A stretch of 64,000 bases of DNA from Hirundichthys speculiger (lineage: Eukaryota > Chordata > Actinopteri > Beloniformes > Exocoetidae), in contig JAGFBZ010002033.1 in assembly GCA_018398805.1 (NCBI GenBank), positions 2,131,501 through 2,195,500 of the forward strand. The letters are read 5' to 3'. The translations under genes were made by a program, and so were the position numbers. The notes beneath the pieces were generated by a model. It searched no databases, was not told the origin of the DNA, and saw only the letters and a program-made list of their open reading frames with translations. This document shows, one piece after another, positions 39,703 through 52,798 of the stretch. The first letter of the stretch is position 1; each line of letters starts with the position of its first letter.

Positions 39703-41950
39703 ACTCATTTACACAGATTTGTTTTTACATTCCAGGCTGCACACACAGCTCTGCTGTTCCTAGGTTCAGCATAAAACTACACTTTGCATGTTCAGATCGG
39801 CATTCAATCAAAATGACCACGCAATAATTCCCAAATCCTTATTTTTCACAATAGTAATCACATTTCTCTTCAGCCTAAAGAGAATATTTCTCCAATAGAG
39901 CTGAGGTGATTCCAACGTTCTCCGGGTCACTTGACAACACACACCTCTTTGCTCTGACACTTGCAAAGTCCCACTAACAGAGCAAAAGCCACGAAGACAT
40001 AAAGCTTTGACATAACAGAAATGTCTTTCCATTGTCTTTTTAAAGAACATCAACGTTAACATGTGCTTTAGTTTATCGTATTTTGTAGACCCAGGCAATA
40101 ATACTACAACATGGAGCGTCTCCATCTTCTTATCTTAAACAATTTACTTAAATGACAGCCTCCATCTACTGCTTTTTTTAATGACTCAAAATAGTTCCAT
40201 ATGATCTTGAGGCCAAATTTGTTCAAATGTCATTGAATAAATGCCAGTGGGTATGTATGTATTTATCTTTGTAACTGTGTGTGAAAAGCTTGTGCAGACT
40301 GCGATTGGGCATAATATGAAAATATGTTTATCTATATGCGGGACTAGATTCTTTAGATGATCAGTCATGGTTCTGATTCCCAAATTTATTCTGCATGAAA
40401 GCCACCCCACACAAACAGCCAGAGACAAGAAATACAGAGACAGGAACTGCAAAGATACTTGGAAGCGATGGTAGGACCCCCACAGAGCCCTGATCCCAAG
40501 TGTGTCTGGGACTGCATAAAGAGACACTAAACATTGAAGCAGAATATATCAACAGAATTGTAGCAACTTTCCACAGTTTTAAAGAATTATTAAGGAGACT
40601 TGGCACTATTTTTAAGGGTAAGTACAAGCCCTGTCACAACCGTTACATTATCACTCATTTGCAGTTATTTGAGCTGATCGTGATCATATTTTTTATGATC
40701 ATTTCCATTTAACCATCCTAAAACTGTAGAGCAATATGCCATATATACAAAGTAATTAAGAAGGCTGGCTCTGTGCTAAGCACTACGTTGTAGCCATTAA
40801 AGCTGATTGCAGGAAAAAATAATGCTGCTCAAGCTTCTTAAAACAGAGGACAATCTTTAACACCTACACAATATACTGATTAAACAATGGAGAAGCTTCA
40901 CTCCAGAACCAAGTTATTGGTGAATTAAGATAATATATTTTGATTAAGCGATCATCTTGCTGTTTTATGAACGAGTAAATGTACAAAATCTTTAGCCAGC
41001 AGCTCCTAAATATGCTGTAGAATGCATGGATCACTGACTTTCAAACGTCAGATGTACCAGAGTTATGTTAATGGCTAGAATAATTTCATGACAGTCTAAA
41101 TAAGATAACTGAGTGTTGATACTTTCACTTTTGCATGTCTGTGCTTTCTTAAATGACTTTAGGCTAGTTATGCTTTCATTCATACAGAAAGCATAGAGAA
41201 AAACAGATGATCTACTTGTTTAGGAACAAAATTGTTAATCTAAATAAGTGATTTGGGTCAGGGTGCATGGTCCACTGGACGGAGAAAAAAAGAAGGAAAA
41301 TAATATACTGAAGCTATTACAAGGGCGTACCTCCTCCTTGGTCCTTAGGAGCTGTTGGGTCTTCATTCGCATTGACTGCCCTGGTAAGATCCATGGACAC
41401 AGCAAACTACCACCTCACACCGCCTGTCGGTTATGGTGGATCACTTGTGCTGTTTTCCAATGGCAAATTTAAAAAAAAAGGGAAAAAAAAAAAGAAGAAA
41501 AAAAAAAATGGAATCTTGTAATGAGCATTAAAGGAGCTGAGATTGTTGCTGTGTTTCTGTTTGGAAACATTGATGTTCTGTACTCTTCCAAGTCACATGA
41601 TAAACGAAAGCACGAAAGCTGCAACCCTCTTAATGTGAGGAGATGACTCATGCTTGAAGAGAACATCTGGAGTCTTTGGTACTGGACCCACTGGTGACCT
41701 GCTGAGGAGGTTGGGAAAGACGTCAACATATCAAGAGTGTATTTGGTCTGCAAAAAATGTTTTGGTTGGTGCCAAGTGCTAAACACGATTTTAAATATAC
41801 TGTGTCGAGTGACCCATAGAAAGTTGGAATCACTGTAGCTCTATTAGATATATAAAATATGAATATGAATATGATATATGAAATAAAATATCACATTGGA
41901 GTAAACAACAGCTGTGTCAGGCTCCTTTAAATGAAGAAGACGAGAAGAAA
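39703..41950. other. No gene recognised
   Basis: About 2.2 kb. Several minus-strand frames (39808-40125, 40186-40627, 41469-41786) are open for 90-113 codons but show no domain or exon borders. A-rich run at 41470-41508. Confidence 0.4.
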
Positions 41951-42038
41951 GTTGGATGACATGTATTGGTTTAGTAAGGTATTAAACCCAATAGAATATT
42001 GATTGCTCTAATGACGAAACCTAGAATGGAATTGGATA
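41951..42038 (-). repeat. 88-bp repeat, inverted partner of 39614-39702
   Basis: See the partner at 39614. It directly adjoins the Tc1-like end, so it may be part of the same element or of an older host repeat. Confidence 0.75.
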
Positions 42039-42044
42039 AGGTGG

Positions 42045-42328
42045 TCATTCAGGGACAACATTGGATCATTCAGAGATCCTCACTGAACTTCTGGAGTCAG
42101 TTTGATGCACTGAAAGTAAAGGAGCCAAATAATATTGTATGCCCCACTTTTCAGTTTATTTGTTAAAAAAGTTTTAAATATCCAATAAATTTCATTCCAC
42201 TTCACGATTGTGTCCACTTGTTGATTCTTTACAAAAAAATTAAATTTCATATCTTTATCTTTGAAGCCTGAAATGTGGCAAAAGGTTGAAAAGTTCAAGG
42301 GGTCCGAATACTCTCACAAGGAACACTG
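42045..42328 (-). mobile_element. Tc1-like transposon end, truncated
   Basis: On the minus strand from 42328: CAGTGTTCCTTGTGAGAGTA, TTCGGACCCCTTGAACTTTT, then TGCCACATTTCAGGCTTCAA, AATTTATTGGATATTT, GTGGGGCATACAATATTATT, and CTCCAGAAGTTCAGTGAGGA. This is the long terminal repeat region of a well-known Tc1-like family of fish and frogs, normally starting near CAGTGCCTTGC.AAAGTATTCGG. The transposase and the other end are absent. Confidence 0.75.
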
Positions 42329-45300
42329 TTGCTGTAGGAGAAGAGACTGCGTGTACCTAGCTGTCCTGAAAAGCTGATTTTTTTTTTGTGAGCAAAACTG
42401 GATGAAGTTCAATGTTCAATGGCAGAATATATTTTAAGGGTTGATAACAGGTTATAAGTGGGAAAATGCTAAACATACATGTTTTATTTTGTTTTATTAT
42501 TTCTGACTACCAACAACTGTGCATGAGCAAAATAACCAGAGAATGTGTGCAGCCTCTGTCTGGAGGGATGTCTTGTGCACATGGACAGGTCCCGAGCATA
42601 CGTATCAGCTTCTAATGAAACTTCTGTCCTGGTTTTTGCTACAAACAGGGTCTTCCTTGGATCCATAGCTATTTATTTGTTTTTGAGTCACTTAATTATG
42701 CAACCGCAAATGATGAATGTGTCAATGAGAATAACGTAACCTGCTCATTCTCCACATTTGACATAAATGAGAAACCGTTGAATAAATGAGAATGTTGACT
42801 GTTTATAGTCAAATGTCAGGTTATCTGTCTTAAATGAACTGAAGTATGGCTTCAGTGACATGAGAGACTGTCTGATAATGACAAATACAACAAAGTTGTT
42901 TCAACTTATGGCTGCTGACGGTGGAACAAGCTATTAAAGCACAGGGTATCCTTCGTTTTCCAGATGCTGCTCCTGGACTTTGACTTAGTTTTTATGAAAT
43001 GAATAATAAACCTGTAGCATGTCATGTGTTGTTTTTCTGAGGTTGGATTTACATAATATTATGAACAGGACCAGCCGGTAAGAATTTAGTCCAACAAAAA
43101 TATATTTGACACTTTAGTGAACATCTGTTATTAGAAGTGTATCTGTTTCTGACTGTGGAGGACAGTGGAGAGGATTAAGAATAATCTATATTTGCAGCAT
43201 TGTTAAATCCTTTGTACACAAAATAATGGACTTCTGCCTGTGGGGACATTAAAACCGGTAAATGATGTGAATACGAGATGAATGATGAATCACTTTGTGA
43301 CTGACCTACCACAACTTATACTCTTAGGATAATGAAATAGTGGCTTCTACTTCCTCTTTACACTTACATAAAAGTAATGTGAATTAGTGATTCACTGTGG
43401 GAAGTCCTTCTGAACTACATTTGTATTTGTAGTTAAATAAATAAATAAATGCTGAAAAAAATGAGAGAGAGAGGAAAAAATAAATACAGGGTAAACTCTA
43501 ATCACCTCAGTCACATATTAAATTCATTCAAGTCTGGCTTCTTGGTTAGAAGAAAAACAACAACAACAAAAACAAAAAAACATAATTTATCCTGTAGATT
43601 TGCCATCCAGACAAGCATCATGAGTTAACCATGCTGTGAGAAACATCTGGTCTCCCTTGTGGAGAGCCGGTTTGGAGGCAAGTCACAAAATAGATAGCTG
43701 ATTCTCATCCTGGAGGCTAATTATAAGAGGTGACATTCAACCACCAGTACAGTGTGGCAGTATGGCAGATGTGTTCACGACAATCTTTTCTTAATCAAAG
43801 TTCAAATGTTAATGTTTTCTGTTACAAATTGATGACAGTCATGCTGAGCACAAAATGCAAAGAGCAGAGGGAAAGGAGTCCATCCCTTCTCTACCAGCTG
43901 CACTCATGATATGTTAATGGCAATCTGTCACTCCTACATAACCACAATGACAGTTTTCCATGTTCTGTTGCTCAGTTTTATTTTTTTATTTCAACAAAGG
44001 AGGACATGTATGATTACAAAAAGCTAAAATATTGAAAACTACAGACGCCCTGAATGTAACCGCATTGATGATGGTGACATCATCCATAAAAAATATAAAG
44101 AAATAAACTTCAATGTAAACTGATCTTTCACCAACGATGAAGCGGCTGAGAGACCTAAGGAGCCTGCCTATTTAAAAAATTATTAACTGATTCTTCTGCA
44201 CACAGGCCAGTGGTGGCAAATAAGAGGTCAGTGAGGTTGTTTATCCATCGTGCTGTTTCAGCCGAAGCTTTCCAGCCTTCCATCTATTTTTATTCTACCG
44301 CCAGCGTCATGTTTTTTTAGACTTTGCTTGCTCCCATTTGCCTTATTTAGCTGGTGTTGTGGCTGTTACAGACCACTGCCTCCCCACGGATTTGAGACTT
44401 AGTCTTCCCAATTTGCCTTCTCCAGCAGCACTGCCACCAATAACAGATGAACTGTTTGAACTCTGAAATGGCGGGTTCTGAGCAGTAATGTGTTGTTATA
44501 ACACCTTTGTTCACAAGACCCCACTGAACAACAATTCAAATCATAGCTTTTTTTTTTTTTTCTCTTGTGTAACAGGCCAAGAAAAATATTTTTCTAGTTA
44601 CAGTTATGGCACACTACATGCATTTATCATAACTCGTTACAGAGTACTGTTCAATATATCTGTAAGTGTGAGATGGGTCGTTTTCTGTTAAGGAATGCGA
44701 GAGCAATGTCATCACTGGATAATAGCTTTAAGAGGATCAGCTCACTATGAAATCCTCTTCTGTAAGAAGTGAAATCAAGAAGTCACCCTTTTGTGCAACA
44801 CTGACACATGTGCAGAATTTACACATGTAAAGATAACCCATTACACTTGCAGGACATAGTTTGACTTTAACTTTTAGGTTTTAAAGAAGAGCTGTCAGTC
44901 TCTGAGCGTCTGACATTCTGGCTCATTTTTTCATTGTTGCACTAAGTGAACGGCTTTGCCTTGAAACCCAGTCTCCACACTCCACTGTGTCTCTCCAAAT
45001 CAGTCACTGCCACAGCAGACAGGACGCGGCTGACACCAAAGATAAAGGGTCACATCAAAGTTGATGAGCTCCTGAGGCCAGAGGCAATTCATGAACTGCA
45101 CTTCTGTTTGGAATTTTAGACTTGTACTGATGTCTCAGAATACCAGGAAAATAGGTTCAGGTAATGTTCAATTTATTCTCCAGAATGATTATTTAAGAGA
45201 TAGTTACAAGAGCAAGAATTGTTATGGAGATGTCTGCCATGGTTCTAATCAAAAAGAGAAAAACCGTAAAATCCGAACACCCTCGGCAAGTATAAATCTC

Positions 45301-46485
45301 AAAAAGAATTGGATATGTCTATTTTCACATTATCAAACTGTAAATAACGTGAAGAATAATCCAACTAACAAACTATTGTTATGTATCATCAAATACATTA
45401 AAATGTCCAGGAAGGATAATATATCAAAGCACAAGCTGCAGTTCAATTAAATTTGAACTGAAGGCAACAACAAAAGCAAACCTGACAGAACACCGAACCA
45501 TCAAGGTGAGGATGATAGCACTATTTAAAAGGTAGAGAGCATCGCTGATTCAGCTGTTGTCTCACTGTTCAAAGGAAGAAGAAACTTTTCTAACAGAAAG
45601 ACTCTTCAAACTTCTGACAAACTGCTCGGTAGTTTAACAAGTTTTATGAAAGAAGTTCATGTGACATTTTTCAGTTACTGATGAGAGACAACTTTATCGG
45701 CCCACTCTGTTTGCCTCTGAGTGTTTGCTTTCTTCTGTCTCATCAGAATCTGTCTCTTTCTGCTTTTCACTGTCAAGCCCTGTTTGTTTCTCTCCGCCGT
45801 TCCAAGAAAATCCATAATTCCTAATGGATTGAAGACGTGATTGAGTAGAGGCGTTAGTTTTCCACAGACTGGAGGATAAACTTATTAATCACACAAAATT
45901 TATTTTTATTACTTTGCACTAGAGAGCTTTGTTATGAGCCTCCAGCAGTGGTTAGATGCACTGTGTGCGTGCATGTGCGTGCGTGTGCGTGCGTGTGCGC
46001 GTGTGTTTAAGGGTACTAACAGAAAATTCTGTCCTAACAAAAATATGTAAAATATTAACATTTGCATTGCCCAAAATTATTCTACACTTTTATTTTCTGT
46101 GACAAATTAATATTACTGTATACTAAAATAATTTAATGAGAGCCTTTTAATTTTGCAAAGTTACATACCAATAGGTACATAGAAAAAAATAAAGTAAAAC
46201 TTCTCCCTTTTTTTTGTTTGTATTTCCCATGCTTTTTTTTTTTTTTTGAGTAATCACATAATGATTGGCGTTGGAACAGTTTCTGAGCTGGAACCATTTA
46301 ACCCAACCCTGGCTCTGTGCATGCTGTTCTGCAAACAATCAAGCTTCACTCCTGACTGCTTTAAAATATTTCAGAGATGAGGTCAGAAATGTGGTCTCTA
46401 ACTGCCAAATGGAATGCCAAGAGCAGAAATTAAATTAGTTAACCCTTTAACAACCTACTTAACTAAAACCAGGAATGCTAAAGAG
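42329..46485. other. No gene recognised; possible conserved non-coding block
   Basis: About 4.2 kb without recognisable transposon ends or coding domains. 44210-44460 has a CpG-poor, balanced composition that might be conserved non-coding DNA. The 119-codon plus-strand frame at 45091-45450 has no domain. Confidence 0.4.
45961..46007. repeat. (GTGC/GTGT)n alternating purine-pyrimidine tract
   Basis: GTGCGTGCATGTGCGTGCGT-type units of nearly perfect purine-pyrimidine alternation with CpG steps, a potential Z-DNA former. Confidence 0.9.
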
Positions 46486-46487
46486 TA

Positions 46488-46753
46488 CAGTGATCCCTTT
46501 CCAATTTGCTCTTTAAGTTCCGTGGTTTTAGTTTATTTGCGGATTTTTCAGAAATATATAATTTAATAAAAAATCAAGAAAAAATCACGGAAACATCACA
46601 GGATGTTGTGCGTTCTCTCACAGCACTTTATTCCGGCACTGCAGGGAACTTGTAATATCACATAGGTTGTATTGTTCAGCTCCTGTCAGTTCTGAAAAAT
46701 CCGCGAATAACTAAAACCGTGGAACTTAAGCGTGAATTGGCAAGGGATTACTG
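46488..46753. mobile_element. Palindromic Tigger-like MITE
   Basis: Starts CAGTGATCCCTTTCCAATTT and ends, read inverted, CAGTAATCCCTTGCCAATTC, with TA on both sides. The two 65-bp arms are both versions of the left arm of the 671-bp element at 36.5 kb (each has GTGGTTTTAGTT and CGCGGATTTTTCA-like text). The true right arm is missing. The centre carries the CTGCAGGGAACTTG piece, also inverted. It is therefore a fold-back derivative made from a left-half inversion. Confidence 0.85.
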
Positions 46754-46755
46754 TA

Positions 46756-47089
46756 ATGTGAACCAAGCTCTCACTCCAGCTGTGCAGGGACTGAATGGCC
46801 CATAACAATAGGTCTGATACACCATACCTACTACAGGATGCTACATGGGACACTGCCTTCCCGAAGTGCAAGAAACACACAAACCCTGACTGGTAAAACT
46901 CCCATGCAGCATCTAGGATGTCAGTGAAGGTAAGAGCTTCTCCAGTGCCCCACAACCAGAATGACAAACGCTTAGTGCCTAACTGTTTAATAGGATTTTA
47001 AATTAAGCTATCAAAAAACAGGCTATGACAACTACAGGCTATGAGTCAGGTAAATACTAAAAGGAGTTAACCCTAAAACATGACTGAGA
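46756..47089. other. No gene recognised
   Basis: Short unannotated stretch between the MITE and the dispersed repeat. A 93-codon minus-strand frame spans it and the MITE end and looks incidental. Confidence 0.45.
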
Positions 47090-49300
47090 TTCAGTTCAAT
47101 TCAATTTCATTTGTATAGCGTCTGTTACAATGTCATTTGTCTCTAGGCGCTTTACAGAGACCCAGAGCATGACCCCTGGGCAAATATTATTAACTAAAAT
47201 TTAGGGCTTGGCAAGTTAAGGCGTTATTTTTGCACGTTAACGCATTAATTTATTAATGCCGACATCTATTTTATCGCGCATTAACACGTGTTGCTCACAT
47301 GCTTTTGTTTTGAAAAGTCTGTTACAGGCTGCTGCGGAACCGTAAAACAATTGGCAGGTAAACATGAGAAAAAGCTAAAACAGACATGGAGAACGATAGA
47401 AATCTGAGAACTTTACAGTTCGGGTAGCAACTCAGGTAGCAATATTAACAATTCTGTCTAAAAAAAAAAAAATTCTGGACTCCAACAAAACTTTCGCGTC
47501 ATTCCTCCATGTTACATCAGATCTGCTCCATGTGTTCACTGTCGTGCTGTTCTCTTACTGGTTACGTCACTGTGGCTCTATCTGGTGGCATATATGGGTA
47601 ATGACAACAAAAAGTCCAGTCCTTCGATTATAAAACAAATTCAAGTCTGTGGCTAAATTTTTAATTTCAAATTTTTGATCCAAGTCTAAAATTGGAATAT
47701 AAAAAAAAGGCTTTTTTTTTTTCGTCTTTTTGTGTTAAATTAAAAAACAAAAAACGTAATGAAATGTCACTTTAGTTTTTCTTATTTTTGATTGACAATT
47801 GAAAATGGAAAGAATGAATGATACACGGATTGGTAAAGTTACTGAACTTTAACATGGACATTTTCATTTTAAAGTTCTCCCAGATGGATTTGACAAAAAC
47901 AAGGTTATTTGTAATCACTGACAAGTTGATCCTCGTTAAAAGTTTCTGCTGTTACCTCAGAAATTACCTGTTTTAATGTTCTGATTGTGCTGAGCCACAA
48001 TCATTTTTTAAGATGAGATTTACACTAAGTATGTGTTACTGACAAGTGCTGATGTTAAAAGTGTTTGAACAACAAATGTTATGTCACTTTAGTTCATATG
48101 GCAGCATATGAAAGATTTCAATGAAAATGCATTTTACACTACTTTTGAATTCATTATTTGGTTTTGCGTATACAATGCGATTAATCCAGATTAATCAGGG
48201 AAATAATGTGATTAATCGCGATTAGAAATTTTAATCGTTGCCCAGCCCCACTAAAATTATAATATTAAATCCTAATCAAAGATAATGACAAGTAAAAAAA
48301 ACTCCCACTGCAGGAGAAAAAAAACTTTAAGTCAAACAGTGGCAAGGAAAAACTTCACTTTAAGAGGAAGAAACCTTGAGCAGGACGTGGCTCATATGGG
48401 AAGACCTTCCTGCCGTAGGCCAGCTGGGTAAAGAAAGAAAAAGAGAGACGAGAGGACAGAGAGAGGATGTAGGGCAGAGAGAAGAGAGCACACAAATGAC
48501 TAAATGAAATGACTACATAAACAGATGCAGGAAGCAGCACTGAGATGAGATGGTCGGAGGACTAGGTCGCCGTTCACCACGCTAGCCGGCACCCCGAACA
48601 CATATACACACACAGGTGGAGGTAAACGCTGGGATGGACAGAGGAGGGAACTGCAAGTCAGCATGCAACTCAGGAAACTCTGGCCTGCAAACATACAGAA
48701 AGAAAAGAGAAAAAAGGGGAGCAAAACAGCACAACAAACTACAGAAAAGAAAATGGAGCACAGTTACAGTAACAAGGTGCTCCTACGTAACTATGGAATG
48801 AGCTGGAAGAGGAAGAAGGGAGGAGGAAAAGGAAGGAAAGGGAGAAAAGCAGTGGAGACACTGCTCAGCAGATCATGTTGGCGTCCCCCTGCAGCGTAGG
48901 CCTATAGCAGCATAATTATGACAAAGCTATGATTAAGACAAGCCTACTCTAGTCTTAGCTCTTACAACTATGGCTATAACTATTAGCCCACTATTGTTTA
49001 GACTAACTGTAGGCTTTACTAAACATAAATGTTTTCAATTTAGTTTTAAAGATGGAGATGGTATCAACCTCCTTAACCCAAATTCATAGCTGGTTCCATA
49101 ATAAAGGTGCCTGGTAACAAAAGGCCCGTCCTTCTAATCTACTTTTAGATACTCTGGTAACGATGAGTAATCCTGCACGCTGAGAGTGGAGAGCTCTATT
49201 AGGAGCATAATAGCTAGGCCATTAAGGGCCTTATATGTGAGAAGCAGAATTTTAAGATATAGATATAGCCTGGCCAGCAATTCTAACTGTTTTTCTCTTC
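47090..49300 (+). repeat. Dispersed teleost repeat, split by a hAT element
   Basis: Starts TTCAGTTCAATTCAATTTCA, TTTGTATAGCG, then AGGCGCTTTACAGAGACCCA. After the hAT (47202-48250) it continues with AACAGTGGCAAGGAAAAACT, AAGAGGAAGAAACCTTGAGC, an A/G-rich tract and, at 49030-49290, GGTTCCATAATAAAGGTGCC and GGCCATTAAGGGCCTTATAT. This ordered set is a very common interspersed repeat of fish whose class I cannot state. A second copy on the minus strand (63457-63835) matches the first 500 bp without the hAT. Small frames in it are not genes. Confidence 0.65.
47202..48250. mobile_element. hAT non-autonomous element, 1049 bp, perfect 8-bp TSD
   Basis: Left end TAGGGCTTGGCAAGTTAAGG; right end, read inverted, TGGGGCTGGGCAACGATTAA. 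CTAAAATT lies at 47194-47201 and again at 48251-48258. The homologous repeat at 63.5 kb has CTAAAATT once at the equivalent point, proving the insertion. The right subterminal region has ATTAATCGCGATTAGAA blocks shared with 32137-32216. The interior is AT-rich and has no recognisable transposase frame. Confidence 0.93.
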
Positions 49301-52300
49301 TATTGGAAAAATTAGTGTGGTTCCAGATTCAACTTTGATTTCCAGGGGGCTTTACCAACTGATGCAAAAGAAACTGCCTCTGGATGGCATTGGATATGGA
49401 TACAACCAATCAGAGAAAGGAAGCAGGCAACACAGCACAGCTTTAAAGAGCCCCAGTTTCAGAGAGAAGCTAAGTAAAAAGGGAAAGTGTGTGTCTGGCC
49501 AGGCTAATCAAGATACAATGTACATGTCTAAATGGACATCTCACCTAGGTATGAGTGGAGGAAGAGTGCAGTGACAGTTATGGTGCAAGTCATGTGACAA
49601 TGTAATGTAGGTATGCAGTGAGTCCAGACTACTGTCTGTCACACATGATGAGCGGTTCAAATGTCTGCCATGAGGCAGGAACATTTTCCTTCAATGAATG
49701 CCCACGAATATCAATGATGACAAACGGTGTCTGAGTCCTTTGGAGGAGGACCTCTGTTGTCTCTCTAGTGTGTGGGGAAAATGGTGGTCAGGGTTGATGA
49801 TGGTTGATGAAATTTGAATGAAATGGTACTGCACAAACAGTACCCATTCTATGCTGGGTATGCAAAGGCTCAAAGTCAAACAATGAGACTTGCATATCCC
49901 AGCCTTACTCAAGCTGTAGTGTTAAGGCGTTTGTTAAGAAAGTTTAATTTATTTAGACTAGTGAACACATATAAGTAAGAACATCAAAAGACATTTACAT
50001 ACCCTGGATCTGTGTGGAGTTGATCTGATATAAACACAGTTTAGTAAGCTGTCTTTGGATGATGGAGTGAGCCCTGACCTTCAAAAGATATCCAGACCCC
50101 TTTCACTCCTCAATCAGACATCACAAGGTGGCACATAATAGAATATATCACAGACTTTGACGTCCTTAATTGTCTTTCGGACTATTACTAATGCATCCAA
50201 CACTCAATGAACTTTGTGGGCAAGATCTCTAAAATACAAACTGTTGCTTGATGTCTACTCAGACGTCCATTTGACATTTTTGCATTTCCCTCTTTTTCAT
50301 TTAATATTCAATCTCCACCTCATAATCCCATTACCATCAAAAGCCTCTTTTGTGCCCCTCAATTTCTCTTGATCTCATTTTTCTCTCTGACAATGAGCTG
50401 GGAGTGAAATGAGCCTTATGGTGGAAAGAAGGAAGATGAAGAGTAGGAGAGGAGGCAAGGAGGGGGACGGAGATATGGAGAGGACAAAAGAAGAAAAGGG
50501 ACAGCAGAAGGGTGGAAGGGAAAGTAAAAGAATGGGATATTAAAAGATCATTTTTGGGGGGTTTGAAGGGAAGAAAACACAGGGAAGCTGAAGCTGGGGA
50601 ACTTTAAGGAAAAGAGAAGATCAACAAAGTTGTGAATAAGCCAGGTTCAGATGTTTGCTGTTATAAATAAATATACACTGGCCTCATTCACTAAGGGAAA
50701 ACATTCATTTCACTCAAAAAATGCAAAGTATGGGCACTCTATTAGTAAGCAGCAAGCATTTTGTCAGCTCCTACCTCTACTTTCAGGTGGTCTGCTCTCT
50801 TTTAGCCTTCATCTTATTTCCCTGCAGTTTGCATGTATTCAGCACCACTTTATTATCATTATTTTCAAAGGGCTGACAGGACAAAAAAAAAAAAGGGGAG
50901 TAGAAAATCTTATTTTCTCATGAGCATAACTTTGATAGTGGAGATCATGTAGGTGTTGTGGCAGATTTGCATACCTCTGTTTTAACCACTAGAAGACTAA
51001 AGCATTCTGAGTAAGACTGAGAACAAACTTAAATAACAAGACTTGGCTATGACTGGATTCCAGTGAATTTATCCTCCATTTGCATGCAAAAGGGGTCAGA
51101 CCTACACCTCAGCAGGTGATGCAGAAATGACAACTTGACAGTGAATGACAATATAATTCAAAAGAGTCTCCGAGACCAAACATTTGAGATAACAACTTTG
51201 CCAACACCCATGATGGAGACACACAGGAGAAACCCAGTTAGATAGAAGGATCATGGCCAAAGCATAATATCAAAAGGGACAATGTTTTTTACATTCCTGA
51301 GCATACTCTGGACAACAGGTCCCCCTGAGCTCTGCAGTTAATTCAATCTGTGTCTTATTGTATTCACCTGTCCCCTTAAATCAAAGTAGAGAGTAATAGA
51401 ACACTGTTATTAGTTTTGATTGCAGTGGAAACATACTTCATGGAGGAAAACTCTTACACTCATACAACACAAGCTGTCATCTCTTGCATTGCTGCTGCAG
51501 AGACACTGCCTATTACCGTATGTCTTTCCAACATAAACAGAGCATGTCCACACACACAAAGCTGCTCAGATGCACACCCTGGGGCAGAGGCAGGGAAGCA
51601 TGCTCTCATGAGAAACGAGCTGTGTTATCTGTGTTATCCTCCTCCCCAGCTGGGCCGTGCGAGACACAATAATGTTGTCGCAACAATCGATGAATTTCCA
51701 CAAGTCACCGAGCTGATGGAGTGGGTGTCAAACTCCGCAACTTACTTTTCACATTCTAGTTCCTCAGTGTACGCACATACAGACCTGTCCACCCATTTGT
51801 TGGACTATTCAATCAAGAGTCATTATCTGAGTTAGGAGGAAGGTTTCTTACCTTCTAAAGGTCACAGCAAGTGTGCGGTGTGGGAGAAAGCTTTATTATG
51901 TCATTATGTTGCTTGGCTCCTTTTATTTGCTGGTGATAAAGTTTGTGTGCCACAAAACCATTCACACTCACAGCAGAAGAATGATGGCTTAAGTGTGCTT
52001 AAAGTGTGGCTTGCAGACAGAGAATCTCAGATACTAAGCACAAACTTCGCAAGAGGGAATGGCAACTACTTTTGGAAAGTATTGCGGGCCTGAAATCCAA
52101 AAGTCAGATATGAATTAACAAATTAAATTAAGTTGACAAGAAAAAAAAACAAAGAAACAAAACATGAAATATCACTGGCTCATTCTGCAAAGAAAAAGTC
52201 AGAGTAAATGTAATTGCTGTTTTCTTTCTCTTTTTTTTATTTTCCATATCATCTCAACTTTTTCTGACTTGCCGTTATGTCGCTCAGTCAAGAGTGGCTA

Positions 52301-52790
52301 ACTCTTATTTGGTGTTTCTTAGTCTTAAATCTTTGTGAAAACAAGAACATAAGATAATGTTCTACAATTTAACTGACCAAAAGTGTGAATCTGTTGAATG
52401 AGACTACTTTAACCTGATCTAAATGAATACTTGGAATAATCATGAACTATTTCATGTACAGAAGAGATGGACCTTGTTTCGCTTGTAGCCAAAGCCTATT
52501 CTAACAGACATAAAATGAGCACAACCTCTTTATATGCAACTGTACAATCGGGGGAAGGGAAGGATGTCACTTTCCTGGGTACTTACACACATCTTACTGA
52601 CCTCCAGTAGTTAGGAATGTAAAGAAGCTACTGTGCTCATTTCTCACATTTCTGTAAGAACAGGCCCAAGAAGTTCATTGAGGGCCAAAGATTCATTTTC
52701 AGTTGTTACATACACTAAATAATTTCATACTGTCACCATTTGCTTTTGAATATTTTGTCTTATCTGCTAATTGTCAGTTGTTGCTGAATT
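49301..52790. other. No gene recognised; purine-rich tract
   Basis: About 3.5 kb. 50410-50600 is strongly purine-rich on the plus strand (GGAAGATGAAGAGTAGGAGA type). The 139-codon plus frame at 51416-51835 has no recognisable motif and no exon-like borders. Confidence 0.4.
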
Positions 52791-52798
52791 GTTAAAAC

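Noticed and set aside
51416..51835. 139-codon plus-strand frame
   Set aside because: No domain, no splice context, His/Thr runs from CACA-rich sequence.
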